Shown here: piece by piece, positions 23,601-35,696 of the stretch
Layout of the letters: every line of letters begins with the position of its first letter
Position numbering within the stretch: the first letter of the stretch is position 1
Source of the DNA: Theobroma cacao
Taxonomy: Eukaryota > Streptophyta > Magnoliopsida > Malvales > Malvaceae
Assembly: GCF_000208745.1 (NCBI RefSeq)
Contig: NC_030855.1
Location: forward strand, 7,312,435-7,376,434
Reading direction: 5' to 3'
Length of the DNA: 64,000 nucleotides
The notes under the pieces: model-generated
What the model was told of the DNA's origin: nothing
The model's input: the letters and a program-made list of their open reading frames with translations, nothing else
Databases searched by the model: none
Translations under genes and position numbers: made by a program

Positions 23601-24772
23601 GAGAGCATTGGTTAAAACGGGCTATGGAGCCAGGGTGACTCCTTATGTGGATGACTCAATTGTTATAGATGTCAACCCAGCCAATGAAGCGTTATCTCCA
23701 GAGTTCATCAGGTGGTTGGGAGAAAGGAACCTTTCTAGTGATGACCGTGTAATGCGCATGAAAGAAGGGTAAATGTTCTCTTCTATTCATAGTTTCGCCA
23801 TAATATTAAGTGCTTATGTTGCAGATAATGAATGGTATCTTGAGGGTCTCCCTATTTGACTGATGGTTAATAGGGCTAATTCTTGAGTTTTCAAATTTTG
23901 AGAAGTTATCTTCTACAATTCATTGTTTTCAAAATGACTATTCTTTCCTTATATTCTCCAGTTGTAAGGATTAGGTGACAATGTCTTTATGTGCCATAAA
24001 CTGGGATGGAGAGTGAGCCTGAAGTAAGGTGGCCTAGTGCAAAGATGTAGTGCAAAGATGTACATCCAGTTTAGATTGATGTGGGATATAAATTATCTAA
24101 CTTGGTTATCGTTGAATTGTCTTATGCAGCAGCATCATACTTATTATAGTTGAATTGATCCACCACTCCTCTAAGTATTGAATGTAGTTATGAAAGTAAA
24201 TAATATGGAAATTTAGGGTTGTTTAGTGGAGAGTGAAGGCTCCGGGTTGGGGTGAGAAAGTTTAAATTGAACTTAGGCCAGTTTGTGGTTTTTGCTGAGG
24301 TTATACTGTTTATAAACGAGTCCATCGAATGGACACCTGTATCTTTTGAAATTTCATTATCAATTAAATTGATGGAGTCATCATGGGGTGCTTGAAGTTG
24401 AGAGCTTCATAGTTCTAGCACTAAGCATATGAGATGCAATTATGTCTGCATTGTGTAGAGAATGGTTGAATGAGTTGGCTTTAAAGCTCTTTTTCTTATC
24501 CCAAATCTTAGGATAAGTTGGTTTGAAAAACTCTGATCATGTTGTAAAATTTTTTGAGATTGAAATTTGATGTTTATAGGTATATCAAGGAAGGAAGCAC
24601 AGTTAGTGTAATGGGGGTTGTTCAGAGAAATGACAATGTCCTTATGATTGTTCCTCCACCTGAGCCAATTACAACCGGATGCCAATGGGCCAAATGTGTC
24701 TTCCCAGCTAGCCTTGAGGGTATTGTATTGAGATGTGAAGACACGTCAAATAATGATGCCATACCCGTTTAG
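20696..24772 (+). CDS. At1g16860-like two-TM membrane protein of unknown function
   Basis: Four coding exons: 20696-21592, 22634-22789, 23557-23768 and 24580-24772. GT-AG introns join in phase to 485 codons plus TAG. The N-terminus MGSRFPSHKLSNGLYVSGRP and the GGDIKKSGELGKMFDIP block identify the plant family of Arabidopsis At1g16860 (about 474 aa; sometimes labelled ubiquitin-specific protease C19-related, although no protease catalytic residues are visible). Residues 60-185 are a disordered Ser/Gly/Pro linker with nine SGP motifs. Two hydrophobic helices follow (about 221-241 and 246-266). The conserved C-terminal part begins ARYPDAELRNAKNGQFVKI, continues with VTCGNVPLESSFQK and FYISDFQSGLRALVK, and ends near WAKCVFPASLEGI. 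It is probably an integral membrane protein with both ends on the same side. Biochemical activity is unknown. Confidence 0.93.
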
Positions 24773-25500
24773 TACCATGTGCATTGTAAACTTTTTCTCA
24801 GCTACAAACTCTTTTAAAATTTGTTCTCTTATTCTTCCTTTTTCTATTAATATTTGGCAACAATGGTGGCTGTGGTAAGGTGGTATGATGGTGAACATTG
24901 CAGTAGAACATGAGAAGAGAGGCTGGGTGGCGTTTCTTATCATTTTAACTTGGTGTATAGCTTTTCCAGGTTTCTTTGCCGATATATTTTAATCTTGTAG
25001 GCTTGAAGGCTGTTGTTATGGGAATGGGTTCGTGCAGTTGGGGGCATTCTTATGTGTTTGAGAAAGATTTGGGATATTGTTAAATAGAAAGAAGAAAAAC
25101 ATTACAAGGTATTTGAGTATATTTGTGGTTGACATGACAGTTTTGCTTTGTTTTTTTTGGCAATGACAGGCTGGAAACCATTGATGACTTACTAGGGAAT
25201 GAATTTCCAATCTAGTGTGACACAATGCTTGACTTTTATGTTGATAATTTGTGTAAAGTAATGTATTTTCAAAGACACATTTTGTTGAAATTGTTATGAG
25301 GTCAATTTGGGTTGCCATGGTTTACCATTTGGAATGTTCCAGCATTGTGTGGTGTGGCTTTGTTAGGAACAAGAGACTTTGTTTCCTTTGTCATCTTCAC
25401 TTTACTCATGCTTTTACCATTGCTGCTTTGTACATTTGTTTTTATTTTTTTTATTATTATGGAACATTTGTAATGATTTCATTCAGATTTCTCAAATGAA
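24773..25500 (+). other. 3'UTR and downstream flank
   Basis: A T/G-rich stretch follows the stop codon of the At1g16860-like gene, with AATGTA/TGTAATG-type elements near 25,260 and 25,468 that could support polyadenylation. Short ORFs on both strands here have no domain. Confidence 0.4.
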
Positions 25501-26900
25501 TTAAAAAGAGCTGAATATGCAAACTCTTAAATATAAAATCCAACTTAAAAAAGAACCAAACCAAAGGAAGAACATAATAGTAGAAAGAGGATGCAATCTT
25601 CAATTTATATAGAAAATGTTAGAATTAATTTTCTTTATTATTGTTTATACGAATTGAGTTCTTGTATTTTTAAAAATTATTAATTTTGGTTTGAACGTAG
25701 TTGAATTTTTTAAAACTATGTTGACGTGATGATGATTAAAAAATAAATTTTTATTTTTTAAACCTTTCACAAAAAAAAGTTTGGAAGATGAAATTGATTT
25801 TTAAAAAGTTTCTAAAAAATGAAAATAGAAAATGTATTCCAAATATATTATACTACAATTTTGGTATAAAACACTTTGCAATTCTTTCCAAAAGGGAATC
25901 TTAGGACTCATTTGGTTCTAATCCTAGGTGACATTTATTCTTGGTATAATACTTGAAAAAGTCTTTGAACTAGTTATGAAAATTCAAATAAGTTTTTATT
26001 CTTTTATTGTGTTTAATTAAATTCTTATAATTTTATTTTGAGGTAAATAAACCTTTATGATTAATAGTTGATTAATTTTCATTAGTCAAAATGTTTTTGT
26101 TATTTTATATTCACATGACGTTGATGTAGAAGGTAAAAAATATTATATGATTATGTTATCGTACCACATTAACATGTTACATCATCATCAATTTATTTAA
26201 AAGTAAAGAATAAGTATTATTGACCCCTCTTGGTATTAACTATTCCATCCCTTTCAGAATGGTAAAAAAAAGTTTGGACAAAAATACCATTACTCAATTT
26301 CAAAAATTACTAACCATACCATATAAAAAGTTATTTTCCCCTCATTTCCTTTTTTTTTCCTCTCTTCTTAATATGCCTCTCTCCTTGCTATAAATTTCTT
26401 CCACCATCAAAGGATAGCAAAGGGTGATGATGACAACAATGAAAAGAAAGATCAAGCCACAGGGAGTGCCAGAATGACTTTCCATTACACCAACCACATC
26501 TCTGGTGTTTGGCCAATCTAGAAGAAAGAAAAGAAAAAAAAATTTAAAATAAAAAATAAAAAATTTAAATATAAATTATAAAAAATAATATTTTAAATTT
26601 AAAAATTAAATTAAAAATTTATATATAAAATTTTAATATTTTAAAAATAAAGAATTAAGAATACAATAAAATAATCACTTTAATTTGTTAATATTTTAAA
26701 AAAATATAAATTATTAATATTTTGAAAAATAATAAAATAAAAATAACTTATCAAATTAAAGTTTTTAATAAAAATTTATTAATATTTTTAATAAATTATA
26801 AAAAATAAATATTTTAAATTAAAAATAAAATATTATAATAAAAGGTATTTTTCTCTTTTTATCACCTATTCTTTTGTTAGTCAAAAACTATTTTTACCAA
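25500..26900. other. AT-rich intergenic DNA with half a MITE
   Basis: About 25,940-26,200 matches one arm and the centre of the 12.25-kb MITE-like family (AAGTCTTTGAACTAGTTATG, TTTTATTGTGTTTAATTAAA, CACATGACGTTGATGT). Around 26,222-26,290 and 26,880-26,930 are strings like the ends of hAT-type MITEs (ACTATTCCATCCC, CAAACATTGGAATGAG). About 26,530-26,840 is almost pure A/T. No gene. Confidence 0.5.
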
Positions 26901-26904
26901 TCAA

Positions 26905-27205
26905 ACATTGGAATGAGTCATAATAGCAATTCCTGTCTTATGCCATTTTATAAACTACTAGTCCTTGAGCAAAACATAAACTAAAATGAAATAACATAAA
27001 TAAAGAAAACAACTTAATTAGAAATAAATTGCACCAACTCAATAATCACCTTTAATATTGGAATGAGTCATAACGGTAATTCTTGTCTTATTCCATTTTA
27101 TGAACTGCTAGTTCTCAAGCAAAATATAAACTAAAATGAAATAGCATAAATTAAGAAAACAACTTAATTAGAAATAAATTGCACCAACTCAATACTCACC
27201 TTTAA
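26905..27205. repeat. Tandem duplication, ~151-bp period
   Basis: Two copies beginning TTGGAATGAGTCATAA (about 26,907 and 27,058) and ending CACCTTTAATAT are nearly identical, both including AAATAAATTGCACCAACTCA. They lie beside the 3' part of the Athila-type element A. No coding content. Confidence 0.8.
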
Positions 27206-28600
27206 TATCCTCATAAGTTAATCCACATTCTCAACTCTAAACAACAAATAAATATTAATCAATATCATGTTTCAATTCAAATGTAAGCTCATCTTAAGAT
27301 GGATTTCTATATGTGTGTACAATCTTTTCACCAAGAACATTATACAATTCGGATAAATTTATACACATTCAAAGTTTAAATTAATACTAGAGTTCCATAG
27401 GTTTGCTTTTCATCTCTCTCCACTAACGTAGACTAATATTAAATTAAGTATCATTAGGTCTTTATCAAGCTTGTAATGTATGACTCGGGTCAAGATAGGA
27501 TATGGGATATTAATGTGGCTCAAATCACCCTAAGCACATAGTCATTCTAGAGCCTATAAAGAGCTTTATTTTCCTTTACCAAGTACACCCTATTTTCATC
27601 AAAATTTTCTTTTATTCAACACGTCATTCATTTTTTTCTTTTTCTTCCCTTTTTCTCTTCTCAATATTATACCCTCAAACTTATTTCTTTTATTAGGTAG
27701 TGAGATGAATACAATCATGCTTTTGAGATTTTAATCACTGTTCATCATGACTACCTTTTTCTTCACTATCTAGCTCATTACATTTCCTAAATTGACTTAT
27801 GCACTTAAAACTGAGGGATGCAAAAACTGAAACTTTTTATGTAAGGATCTAGGTTAAAAATTAAGGGTTTAAACAAAGAAAAGGTTACATTAGGCTCAAA
27901 GGGGTATTCTAAGGATAAAAATATAACAAGGTAGCTTGAAAGGCTCAGTCGATCCAAAGATAGCCTAAATCATTTCCTTAATTAAGTATAGCTTAGGATT
28001 TCACCTCGAGAGAGAATCAAACAAATTTTAGAACTCAAAACATAATTCAAAAATTTACATTGACATAAACTTTCTCTAGATGTTCACAATAATTCGAAGC
28101 AAAGACATAGTGCTCAATTAATGGGAAATCTCAACCTAACAATGATGCTTAAAATAAGAATTCAACACAATACTCAAATAATATTCACATTTACTAAGAG
28201 CAAAAGATAACAAAATAACTAGGTTTCATCATTGGATAAGTGAATCAAAAAAATTGGCGCAACTAACTCTAGCTCAAGTACTCAAAACATGCAGAAAATT
28301 AAATGACTTACATGCTAACTAAACTTAAAACCTAAAAACATAAATGCAAAAAGATTAAACCAAAGCTTAAAAATTTAAAAGTACCTCCTAAACTTAAAGC
28401 TAACATTGTCTTAAATGTTAGAAAAATAGAAAAAGAAAGGAAAAAGAGTACACCCTTGAGAATGGAGAGAGTCTTTACTCTTTCTCATCATCTTCATCAT
28501 TGTCACCAAGTCTTGTGGGAGAGTGAGATAGAGCAAAAATTTTTTTTATTAATTGCAAAAGAAATAAAAATTAATTAAAAAATAAAATAAAATAAATGAA
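27205..28600 (-). mobile_element. 3' non-coding part of Athila-type element A
   Basis: From about 27,850 the sequence parallels the 59.1-59.7 kb part of element B: TAACAAGGTAGCTTGAAAGG, then a block with GATCTAAAGAT/GATCCAAAGAT, then CACC..GAGAGAGAATCAAACA. It lies between the coding remnant and the missing 3' LTR. I found no match to the 5' LTR of A (42,029-43,652) on this side, so the 3' LTR is deleted or unrecognisable. The left limit is uncertain. Confidence 0.55.
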
Positions 28601-28639
28601 AATTTATGAAAAATAACTTTATTTTTGTTTGATTGTAGA

Positions 28640-29134
28640 AAGCTTGGGTTGCTTTTCAAGAAGCACTTTTTTATAGTCACTAGCTTGACTATGGTCCCTT
28701 TTTTTTACATTTCTTCATCCACAACATATGGCTTGACACTTTGTTTATTAACCCTGAAAGCTCGTACTAAAATTCTCAATAAAGCCATAAGACAAAACCT
28801 GTACCATTTTAAAGGTTTTTCACCAATATGGTAGAAGTTGCCATGGTAAAAGATGGAGGTATAAACTAGAGAGTACTATTTTTTGTCCAACCCCAAAATC
28901 AAGATCAATGGAAAGTGGTGGTTTTGATTTAAGAGTTGGTGCTTGCTTGATTGAATGTGGTGGAATAGGCTTACCTTTACCTCTATCAACTATATCCATT
29001 ATATAGCAACTTTTTGTAGAGGAAGGATACTTAGCTGAATTGAATATATTAAACTGGACTATCTCCTTTCCAACTTTGAAAGTTATCTTGCCGTTCTTCA
29101 CATCAATGATTGCTCCAGTTGTAGCTAAAATGGT
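28640..29134 (-). pseudogene. Athila-type element A: post-protease region joined to integrase C-terminus
   Basis: Read on the minus strand from the gypsy-1 insertion point: a TGAIIDVKNGKITFKVGKE block (the segment after the Ty3 protease), RGKGKP, a Pro-rich linker, then a GVGQKIVLSS region like the C-terminal end of a Ty3 integrase, with an in-frame stop after LLPYW. RT, RNase H and the integrase core are absent. Downstream lies the string GACTATAAA-AAGTGCTTCTTG (minus sense), typical of the region 3' of Athila pol. The other half of the element resumes at 39,897. Confidence 0.7.
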
Positions 29135-32000
29135 TGTCACGACTCGAAACCTCCTTTGGCTCATGACAATTGTCGCGACGTCCCGATTGACACTCATTAC
29201 CCGAAATGCCAATCGGAACCCCGCAAGGCTTACGTATCAGTTTCTTGCCTTTCTTGTGAGCAATCGTTGTTAAACATTCCATTTTAAACAATTACCAGTT
29301 GTTTCCGGCTCAAGTAAATCAAAAGACAAAAATTATTTTATTATTATTATTTTTTAAAAAGGATTTATAGATAAATATTACTATTCAAAATATTGATTAA
29401 AATATAACATTTTTTATATAAAACAATATTTATAGAAACACGTGTAAGTAATCTTTTGTAACGTGAAAGTAAAATAGATTCATACATACAATAATTTACA
29501 AAGTTATAATGTACAATAATAATTACAATGACAAGTGGCCCATAAATACACCAAGTGTTGGTGATAGTAATCTACTGTCTGTGAGATAGAGGGGTCAACT
29601 GGAATTCTTGACAAAATTGGATATCTACAAACTACCACAAGCCTGAAATATTTGGAAAGGAGGTGGGTGAGATTTTGCAATCCCAATGAGTAAGCAGACA
29701 TTATTATAAATAGCTAAAGGCGAGTAAAATGGAGGCAAGTTTAAACAACAAATCACAAACCATTTCATAAGGTTTTCAATTTATTTCTTTAACCATAAAA
29801 TATTTGTAATTTACCAAAATAGTTGTTAAGGCTTATGACTTTTATTAGAAACAGGGCTCAAGCCAAAAACTAGTCCTCGGGGATACCTTGACCGAGTCAT
29901 CTAACCGAGTTGCGAAGGTTGTTAAGATATTTACATGCTAAACACATGTTAGTTTTGAAAACAAGCTGTTCCTTGGCGTTGTCGAGTTACACATTCATGT
30001 GGGGGTTCGATGTGAAGTGAGCTCTAACACTACCCCGGGAGTTACCCTCATCGCCTTTACAACAGGAGTAACTATGCAACCGGGTTTACCGTACCCCTCT
30101 AATAGGCAGTCCATGAAAACCCGTCATTGCAGTGACTAAACCCACTAATTTTAATAAAATTTCGATGGTATAATGTGGCTTTTATTTATTTATCCAGCCT
30201 GCATAGTAAAAGACAACTTACATAAATTCCCAATGCAATTATAAAATATAGCCACATATACTCATATATCATAAGCCATTCATAGGAAAATATATTTTTC
30301 AAGACAATTGGCAGCCTCCAATTACTTAATTTCATGATCAAAAGTTTCTTATTTCAGATAATCAACACAATATATTTATTTGTCACATTTATTTCTAAAA
30401 CATCAAAAGTCCCATTTTAATCTCATTTTCGTTTCATAAAATACATAAAGAGCATTTAAAAATAAACTCTAGATAATTTACAATAATAATAGGTTTACTC
30501 ACAGTTTGTACAAATTAAATGCTTTCTAGGTGCCTCGATCACTATTCGTCGGGTACGACTTCCTTGCCTTTACCGAAAGACTCTCCTCATAGACACATTG
30601 CCAAAATTACACAATTCACCACATTGATGCTAAATCACTATATAATTGACTTAAATCCTATACTAATGCATGGTATGAAATGCAATAGCCTAAAATGGCT
30701 TAAACGCGGTATTAACCTATTTTTGACACTTTACCCGATAAATTGCTAACGCGCTCCATTTTAGCTCTAAATTGTCCCATTTTCTCTCCAACATTTCTAA
30801 CCATTAAATATCAGCCAATAACCCTCTAAAATAACAAAATCAGCTCACTTTCCTCCTTGGAAAATTCAGTCAAAAATGGGACATTAACTCGGTTAATTTT
30901 CCACTTTGTTTTTCTATCACATTTAACCATTTTTCATCATTTTCTCTTCATTTCTCTTAGAATAAAAATCAGTTCATCATCATTGTACATCACTGAATAT
31001 TCAGCCAAGGGTGGGTATTGTGAAAATTTCATGCTTTCTTGCCCTATTTGATTTCTATACACATTTAACTAACTAAAACTACCAATTTAACTAAGAAACA
31101 AAACATAAAAATTTCAAAATCCTTCCCCTTGAAATTCGGCCAGCCCTTGGTATCACTTTTTGATCTCTCTCCTCAAGCATGCTAAATGGAAACAAAGGCA
31201 TAGGAAAGGTAGAAATCAAGCTAGAGTCGAAAAATCTTACCGTTAGACGCGTAAACGGACGAAAAACGCGAATTCCCCTTTGAATTTTATAGTTTTCCTT
31301 TGGTTTTTCTCTTTTCTTCCTTTCCCCTCTATTTTCTCTCTTATTTTCTCCTTATGGCCGACCATCACCTGATGTGGGGTTTAAATGAGTTGATTTTTCT
31401 TTAAATAATATTAAATCATTAAAAAGTGCCATGTATCACTTTTCCATTGGCCCGTTTTTAAAATTTCGTCCTTTAAACTTCAATTTTTTCACCACTTAAA
31501 ATACCATAGTTATTCATACCAAAAATAAATAAATCCTATGATTTTGACAAGTTTTGGGTGGTGAAAATTACGGTTTTACCACGGGGCGACAAAATTATCG
31601 TTTTGCCCCTATGTTTCGAAAATTGCCGAAATTGAAAATTTTCACTTCCTATCATTAAATTATACTCCAAATAGTTAATCTTGGTCAAAAATTTCACTCC
31701 ATGATCAAATTATTATCTTAGGTGGCAAAATGACGATTTTGCCCTTGAATATCAAAATTTCTAATTTTACCCCAAATGAACCCTCGAACTCCGAACAATC
31801 ATTTTTAGTCATTCCTGGACTATAAAATATTAAATTTCATCCTACAATTCCTATTTGAACTAGTTCGAGGTTAAATCAATTTAAGTGTACCGTTAGGTAC
31901 AATATCAGGTTTCGTCTATTCTTAGGTGCTTTTCTAGCGTAATAACATGCTACTCAATGCATGTATGTCATGACATGTATTTATAGGGTCGGGTTTTACA
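29135..32000 (-). repeat. Gypsy-1 3' LTR
   Basis: Minus-sense it begins TGTAAAACCCGACCC and ends GTGACA; on the plus strand TGTCAC...TTTTACA. It matches the 5' LTR at 37,025-39,896 along its length with scattered differences. No coding content; small ORFs in it are incidental. Confidence 0.93.
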
Positions 32001-32018
32001 ATTCTACCCCCCTTAAAA
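32001..32018 (-). other. Gypsy-1 polypurine tract
   Basis: Minus-sense TTTTAAGGGGGGTAGAAT directly abuts the 3' LTR start, the expected plus-strand primer of the element. Confidence 0.85.
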
Positions 32019-32039
32019 TAAAATTTTGACCTCAAAATT

Positions 32040-32483
32040 TCACTTACCAGATTCGACAAATAGATACGGGTATTGGTTCCTCATTTGATGCTCTACTTCC
32101 CATGTCATTTCCTCCATTCGAGCACTTTTCCACAACACTTTGACCATTGAAATACTCTTGTTCCTCAATACTCGATCCTTTCGATCCAAGATACTCACAG
32201 GTTGCACCTCGAACTTCAAATCGTCATGCAACTCGATCGGAGGTGCTTCGAGGATGTGAGAGGGATCTGGTACATATTTCTTAAGCATGGAGACATGAAA
32301 AACGTTGTGGATCCGATCTAACTCCGGAGGTAGTTCTAACTGATAAGCCACTGGTCCAATTCTCTCAATGATTCGGAATGGTCCAATATACCTTGGGTTA
32401 AGCTTTCCCCGTTTCGCAAATCGAATCACACCTTTCCACGGAGAAACCTTAAGAAAAACTCTATCATCGATCTCAAACTCCAA
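32040..32483 (-). pseudogene. Gypsy-1 integrase C-terminus and chromodomain
   Basis: An open 147-codon stretch with a [18 protein letters not shown] block (integrase C-terminal GPY/F module), then [19 protein letters not shown], then a chromodomain-like end ([18 protein letters not shown]) characteristic of Tekay-type chromoviruses, which use it to target silent chromatin. The upstream frame is closed by a TAG where the family usually has Gln. Confidence 0.85.
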
Positions 32484-32513
32484 GTCTTTTCTCTGTTTAT
32501 CTGCATAGCTCTT

Positions 32514-33416
32514 CTACCTATTTTGGGCTACCTTTAGCCTTTCTCGTATAACCTTGATCTTGTCATTAGTTAGATCGATCAATTCCACACTAACTAACTT
32601 TCTTTCACCCACTTCATCCCAACAAAGTGGAGTACGACATTTCCTTCCATATAAAGCTTCGTACGGTGCCATACTAATGCTAGACTGGAAGCTGTTGTTG
32701 TAAGCAAATTCCATTAACGTCAAGTGTCTATCTCAACTCCCAAGAAAATCCATGACACAAGCCCTCAACATATCCTCCATAGTTTGGATAGTCCTTTCTG
32801 ACTGACCATCCGTCTGTGGGTGAAAAACAGTGCTAAATTTCAATTTGGTTTCGAGAGCTTCTTGAAATTTCGACCAGAGTCGAGAAGTGAATTGAGGATC
32901 TCTGTCTGACACTATAGAAACAGGAACTCCATGTAGCCTCACAATCTCATCTATATAGAGCTAAGCTAGCTTCTTAATAGAGTATGTACTATGGACAGCT
33001 AAAAAGTTAGTAGACTTAGTCAACCGATCTATGATCACCCAGATCGCATCCTTTCCCCTCTGTGTCCGTGGCAGTCCCAAAATAAAATCCATAGTTACAT
33101 GCTCCCATTTTCACTCGGGAATAGGTAAAGACTGAAGTGTACCTGCTGGCCTCTGATGCTCCGCCTTAACTTGTTGACATACGAGACACTTTGCTATGAA
33201 TTCTGCTATGTCTCGCTTCATACCTGGCCACCAATAATTCTCCCTGATAGTCCTATACATCTTGGTGCTTTCAGGATGTAATGCATAGACAGATGAATGG
33301 GCTTCTTCCATGATTGCCTGTCTCAACTGGTTTCCCTCAGGAACACAAACTCGGTCTCTAAACATCAAGACGTTACCCTCTCTGAATCTAAACTCACTGA
33401 CTCCACTATCAGTCAA
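32514..33416 (-). pseudogene. Gypsy-1 integrase
   Basis: The H-H-C-C zinc module (HPES...KCLVCQQVK) lies at about 33,300-33,150. The catalytic D (MDFILGLP, near 33,085), second D ([11 protein letters not shown], near 32,910) and E ([10 protein letters not shown], near 32,800) are all visible. The frame is broken by TGA after LPIPE, TAG after KKLA, and TGA after MDFLGS, each one transition from the residue the family has there (Trp or Gln). Integrase would insert the cDNA; this copy cannot make it in one piece. Confidence 0.85.
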
Positions 33417-33452
33417 TTTTTGAATTTCTTTTCTTAACTCATCATCAGACCT

Positions 33453-34079
33453 CTAAATGTCCTTAATTTGATTAAGTAATGAAGGTCGCACAATGAAGCT
33501 TTCCAATAAGGATCCATCATCACCATTTCTCAACTGGACCCCAAGAGATTTCATCTCTAATTCTGGAAAATAACAACTCTGAAGTGCGGCTAAAGACGAT
33601 GAAGACCTACGACTTAAGGCATCAGCTACAACGTTTGCCTTTCCCGGATGATAGTCTATCACCAAGTCATAATCTTTTATCAACTCCAACCATCGCCTTT
33701 GCCTCAAATTAAGCTCCTTCTGAGTGAGCAAATATTTTAAACTCTTGTGATCCGTAAATATCCGACAATGCTCACCATACAAGTAATGCCTCCAGATTTT
33801 TAAAGCAAACACCACTGCTGCTAACTCTAAATCATGGGTAGGGTAATTTGCTTCATGCCTCTTTAGTTGTCTAGAAGCATAAGCCACAACTTTTTTATCC
33901 TGCATCAGTATGTACCCCAACCCCAACTTTGGGGCATCACTATATACTACAAATCCCTTACCACTCATAGAAAGTGTCAATACTGGAGTAGCTGTTAACC
34001 GATTCTTCAGCTCCTGAAATCGACTTTCACACACATCGTCCCACTTAAACTTAACTCTCTTACAAGTTAGACGGGTCAA
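33453..34079 (-). pseudogene. Gypsy-1 RNase H and connection
   Basis: An open 208-codon segment: [20 protein letters not shown] (first catalytic Asp), [20 protein letters not shown] (catalytic Glu region), [20 protein letters not shown] and DALSRR, the order seen in all Ty3 RNase H domains. Closed at both ends by TAG stops. Confidence 0.88.
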
Positions 34080-34253
34080 AGGAGCTGCTATTAAGGAAAA
34101 CCTCTAAACAAACCTCCGATAATAACCGGTTAATCTGATGAAACTACGAATCTCCGTCACTGTCTTAGGTTGCTCCCATTGTAAAATTGCCTCTATCTTC
34201 TTGGGATCAACATATATTCCAGCTCCCGATACTACGTGTCCCAAGAATACCAC

Positions 34254-35078
34254 TTATTGTAACCAAAACTCACACTTCAAAAACTTTGCATACAATTGTC
34301 TTTCCCGCAAATTCTGTAATACTATACGCAAGTGGGTAGCGTGCTCATTATTATCTCTCGAGTAAACCAAGATGTCATCAATGAATACAATAACAAACTT
34401 GTCCAAGCAAGGGTGGAACACTCTGTTCATGAGATCCATAAAAATTGCCGTTGCGTTAGTTAACCCGAAAGGCATGACCAAGAACTCATAATGACTGTAC
34501 CGAGTCTTGAATGCTGTCTTAGGTACATCCTGTTCTTTAATCCTCAACTGATGATACCCAGACCTCAGATCAGCCTTAGAAAACACTATAGCTCCCTGTA
34601 ATTGATTGAAAAGATCATCAATCCTCGGCAACGGATACTTGTTCTTAATGGTCATTCTGTTAAGTTGTCGGTAATCTATACATAACCGAAGTGTACCGTC
34701 TTTCTTTTTCATAAATAAAATCGATGCTCCCCACGGAGATGTACTAGGGTGTATAAAACCCTTGTCCACTAACTCTTTCAACTGTATTTTCAACTCCTTC
34801 AACTCTGCCGGAGCCATTCTATATGGAGGAATAGAGATAGGGGGAGTACCCAGAAGTAAGTTAATGGTGAATTCGAACTCACGATAGGTAGGAAGTCCCG
34901 ATAATTCATCAGGAAATACATTAGGGAACTCACTTACTACGCGGACATTCTCTAACTTAGGTTCCTCCCTCGATATATCAATCACGTGAGCCAAGTATGC
35001 TGGATATCCCTTTCGCACCAATTTCAAAGCTTTGAGGGTCGAGATTACACAAAACGGTAATACTCGATGCTTCCCCAT
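34254..35078 (-). pseudogene. Gypsy-1 reverse transcriptase
   Basis: 274 open codons containing RT motifs in order: [70 protein letters not shown] and the FIDD active site at 34,374-34,385, with both aspartates intact. It stops at TAA just after FWLQ. It lies between the protease remnant and the RNase H segment. Confidence 0.9.
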
Positions 35079-35105
35079 AAATACAACTTCTGCTCCCTCT
35101 GAACT

Positions 35106-35696
35106 CTAGAGAATCACTTCTTTCTTAAAACAATCCACCTTTGCTCGATGAGTGGACAACCAATCCATACCCAAGATCAAATCAAAGTCCTGAATCTCCA
35201 AAGGGATTAAATCACCCATAAATTCTTCTTCCCCAACTTTAATACCACAGTCTCTATAATACATATTTCTTACTAACCGCTCGCCCAGAGGAGTATGCAC
35301 TACAATATCTTCCTCTAATGGTGATAGGTTCCTATCTGAGAATGATGCAAATGATATGCTCACGTATGATCTATCAGAGCCTGAATTTATCAAAACATGT
35401 GCATCTCTATCAAACACAATCATAGTACCTATCACTATGCTAGGTCGAATCCAGGCTTCATCCTCAGTCACTGCAAAAACCCTGGGCAAAATCTGGGGCT
35501 GCGGTCTGGAAGATGGCTGCTCTGGGATATTACTCTCCATGCCTGACGGTATCACTGAGCCCTGTCTGGACTGTGATCCCGAAGTGTCTCTTCGGGGTAT
35601 ACTAGGACAAGTGGGAGAGTAGAAGTAGCTACTGTATCCCATCTCAACTGAGGACAATCTCTCTTGATATGCCCCTATTGGCCGCATTGAAAACAC
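35106..35696 (-). pseudogene. Gypsy-1 protease with catalytic Asp changed to Asn
   Basis: An open segment with the retropepsin region VLINSGSDRSYVS; the active-site triad should be D-S-G but codon 35,387-35,385 reads AAT (Asn). The typical ILGMDWL end of the protease follows. A TAG closes the frame at 35,105. The Asp-to-Asn change is a single G-to-A step. Confidence 0.85.

Noticed and set aside
24440..24685. Minus-strand ORF over the last exon of the 18-kb gene
   Set aside because: It is antisense to a coding exon whose plus frame is clearly conserved.
28820..29212. 130-aa minus-strand ORF as a single protein
   Set aside because: Its first part is gypsy-1 LTR and the rest is Athila-type A; the fusion is created by the insertion.
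34138..34365. Plus-strand ORF over the gypsy-1 RT
   Set aside because: It is the complement of the RT/RNase H border; the minus frame carries the conserved motifs.
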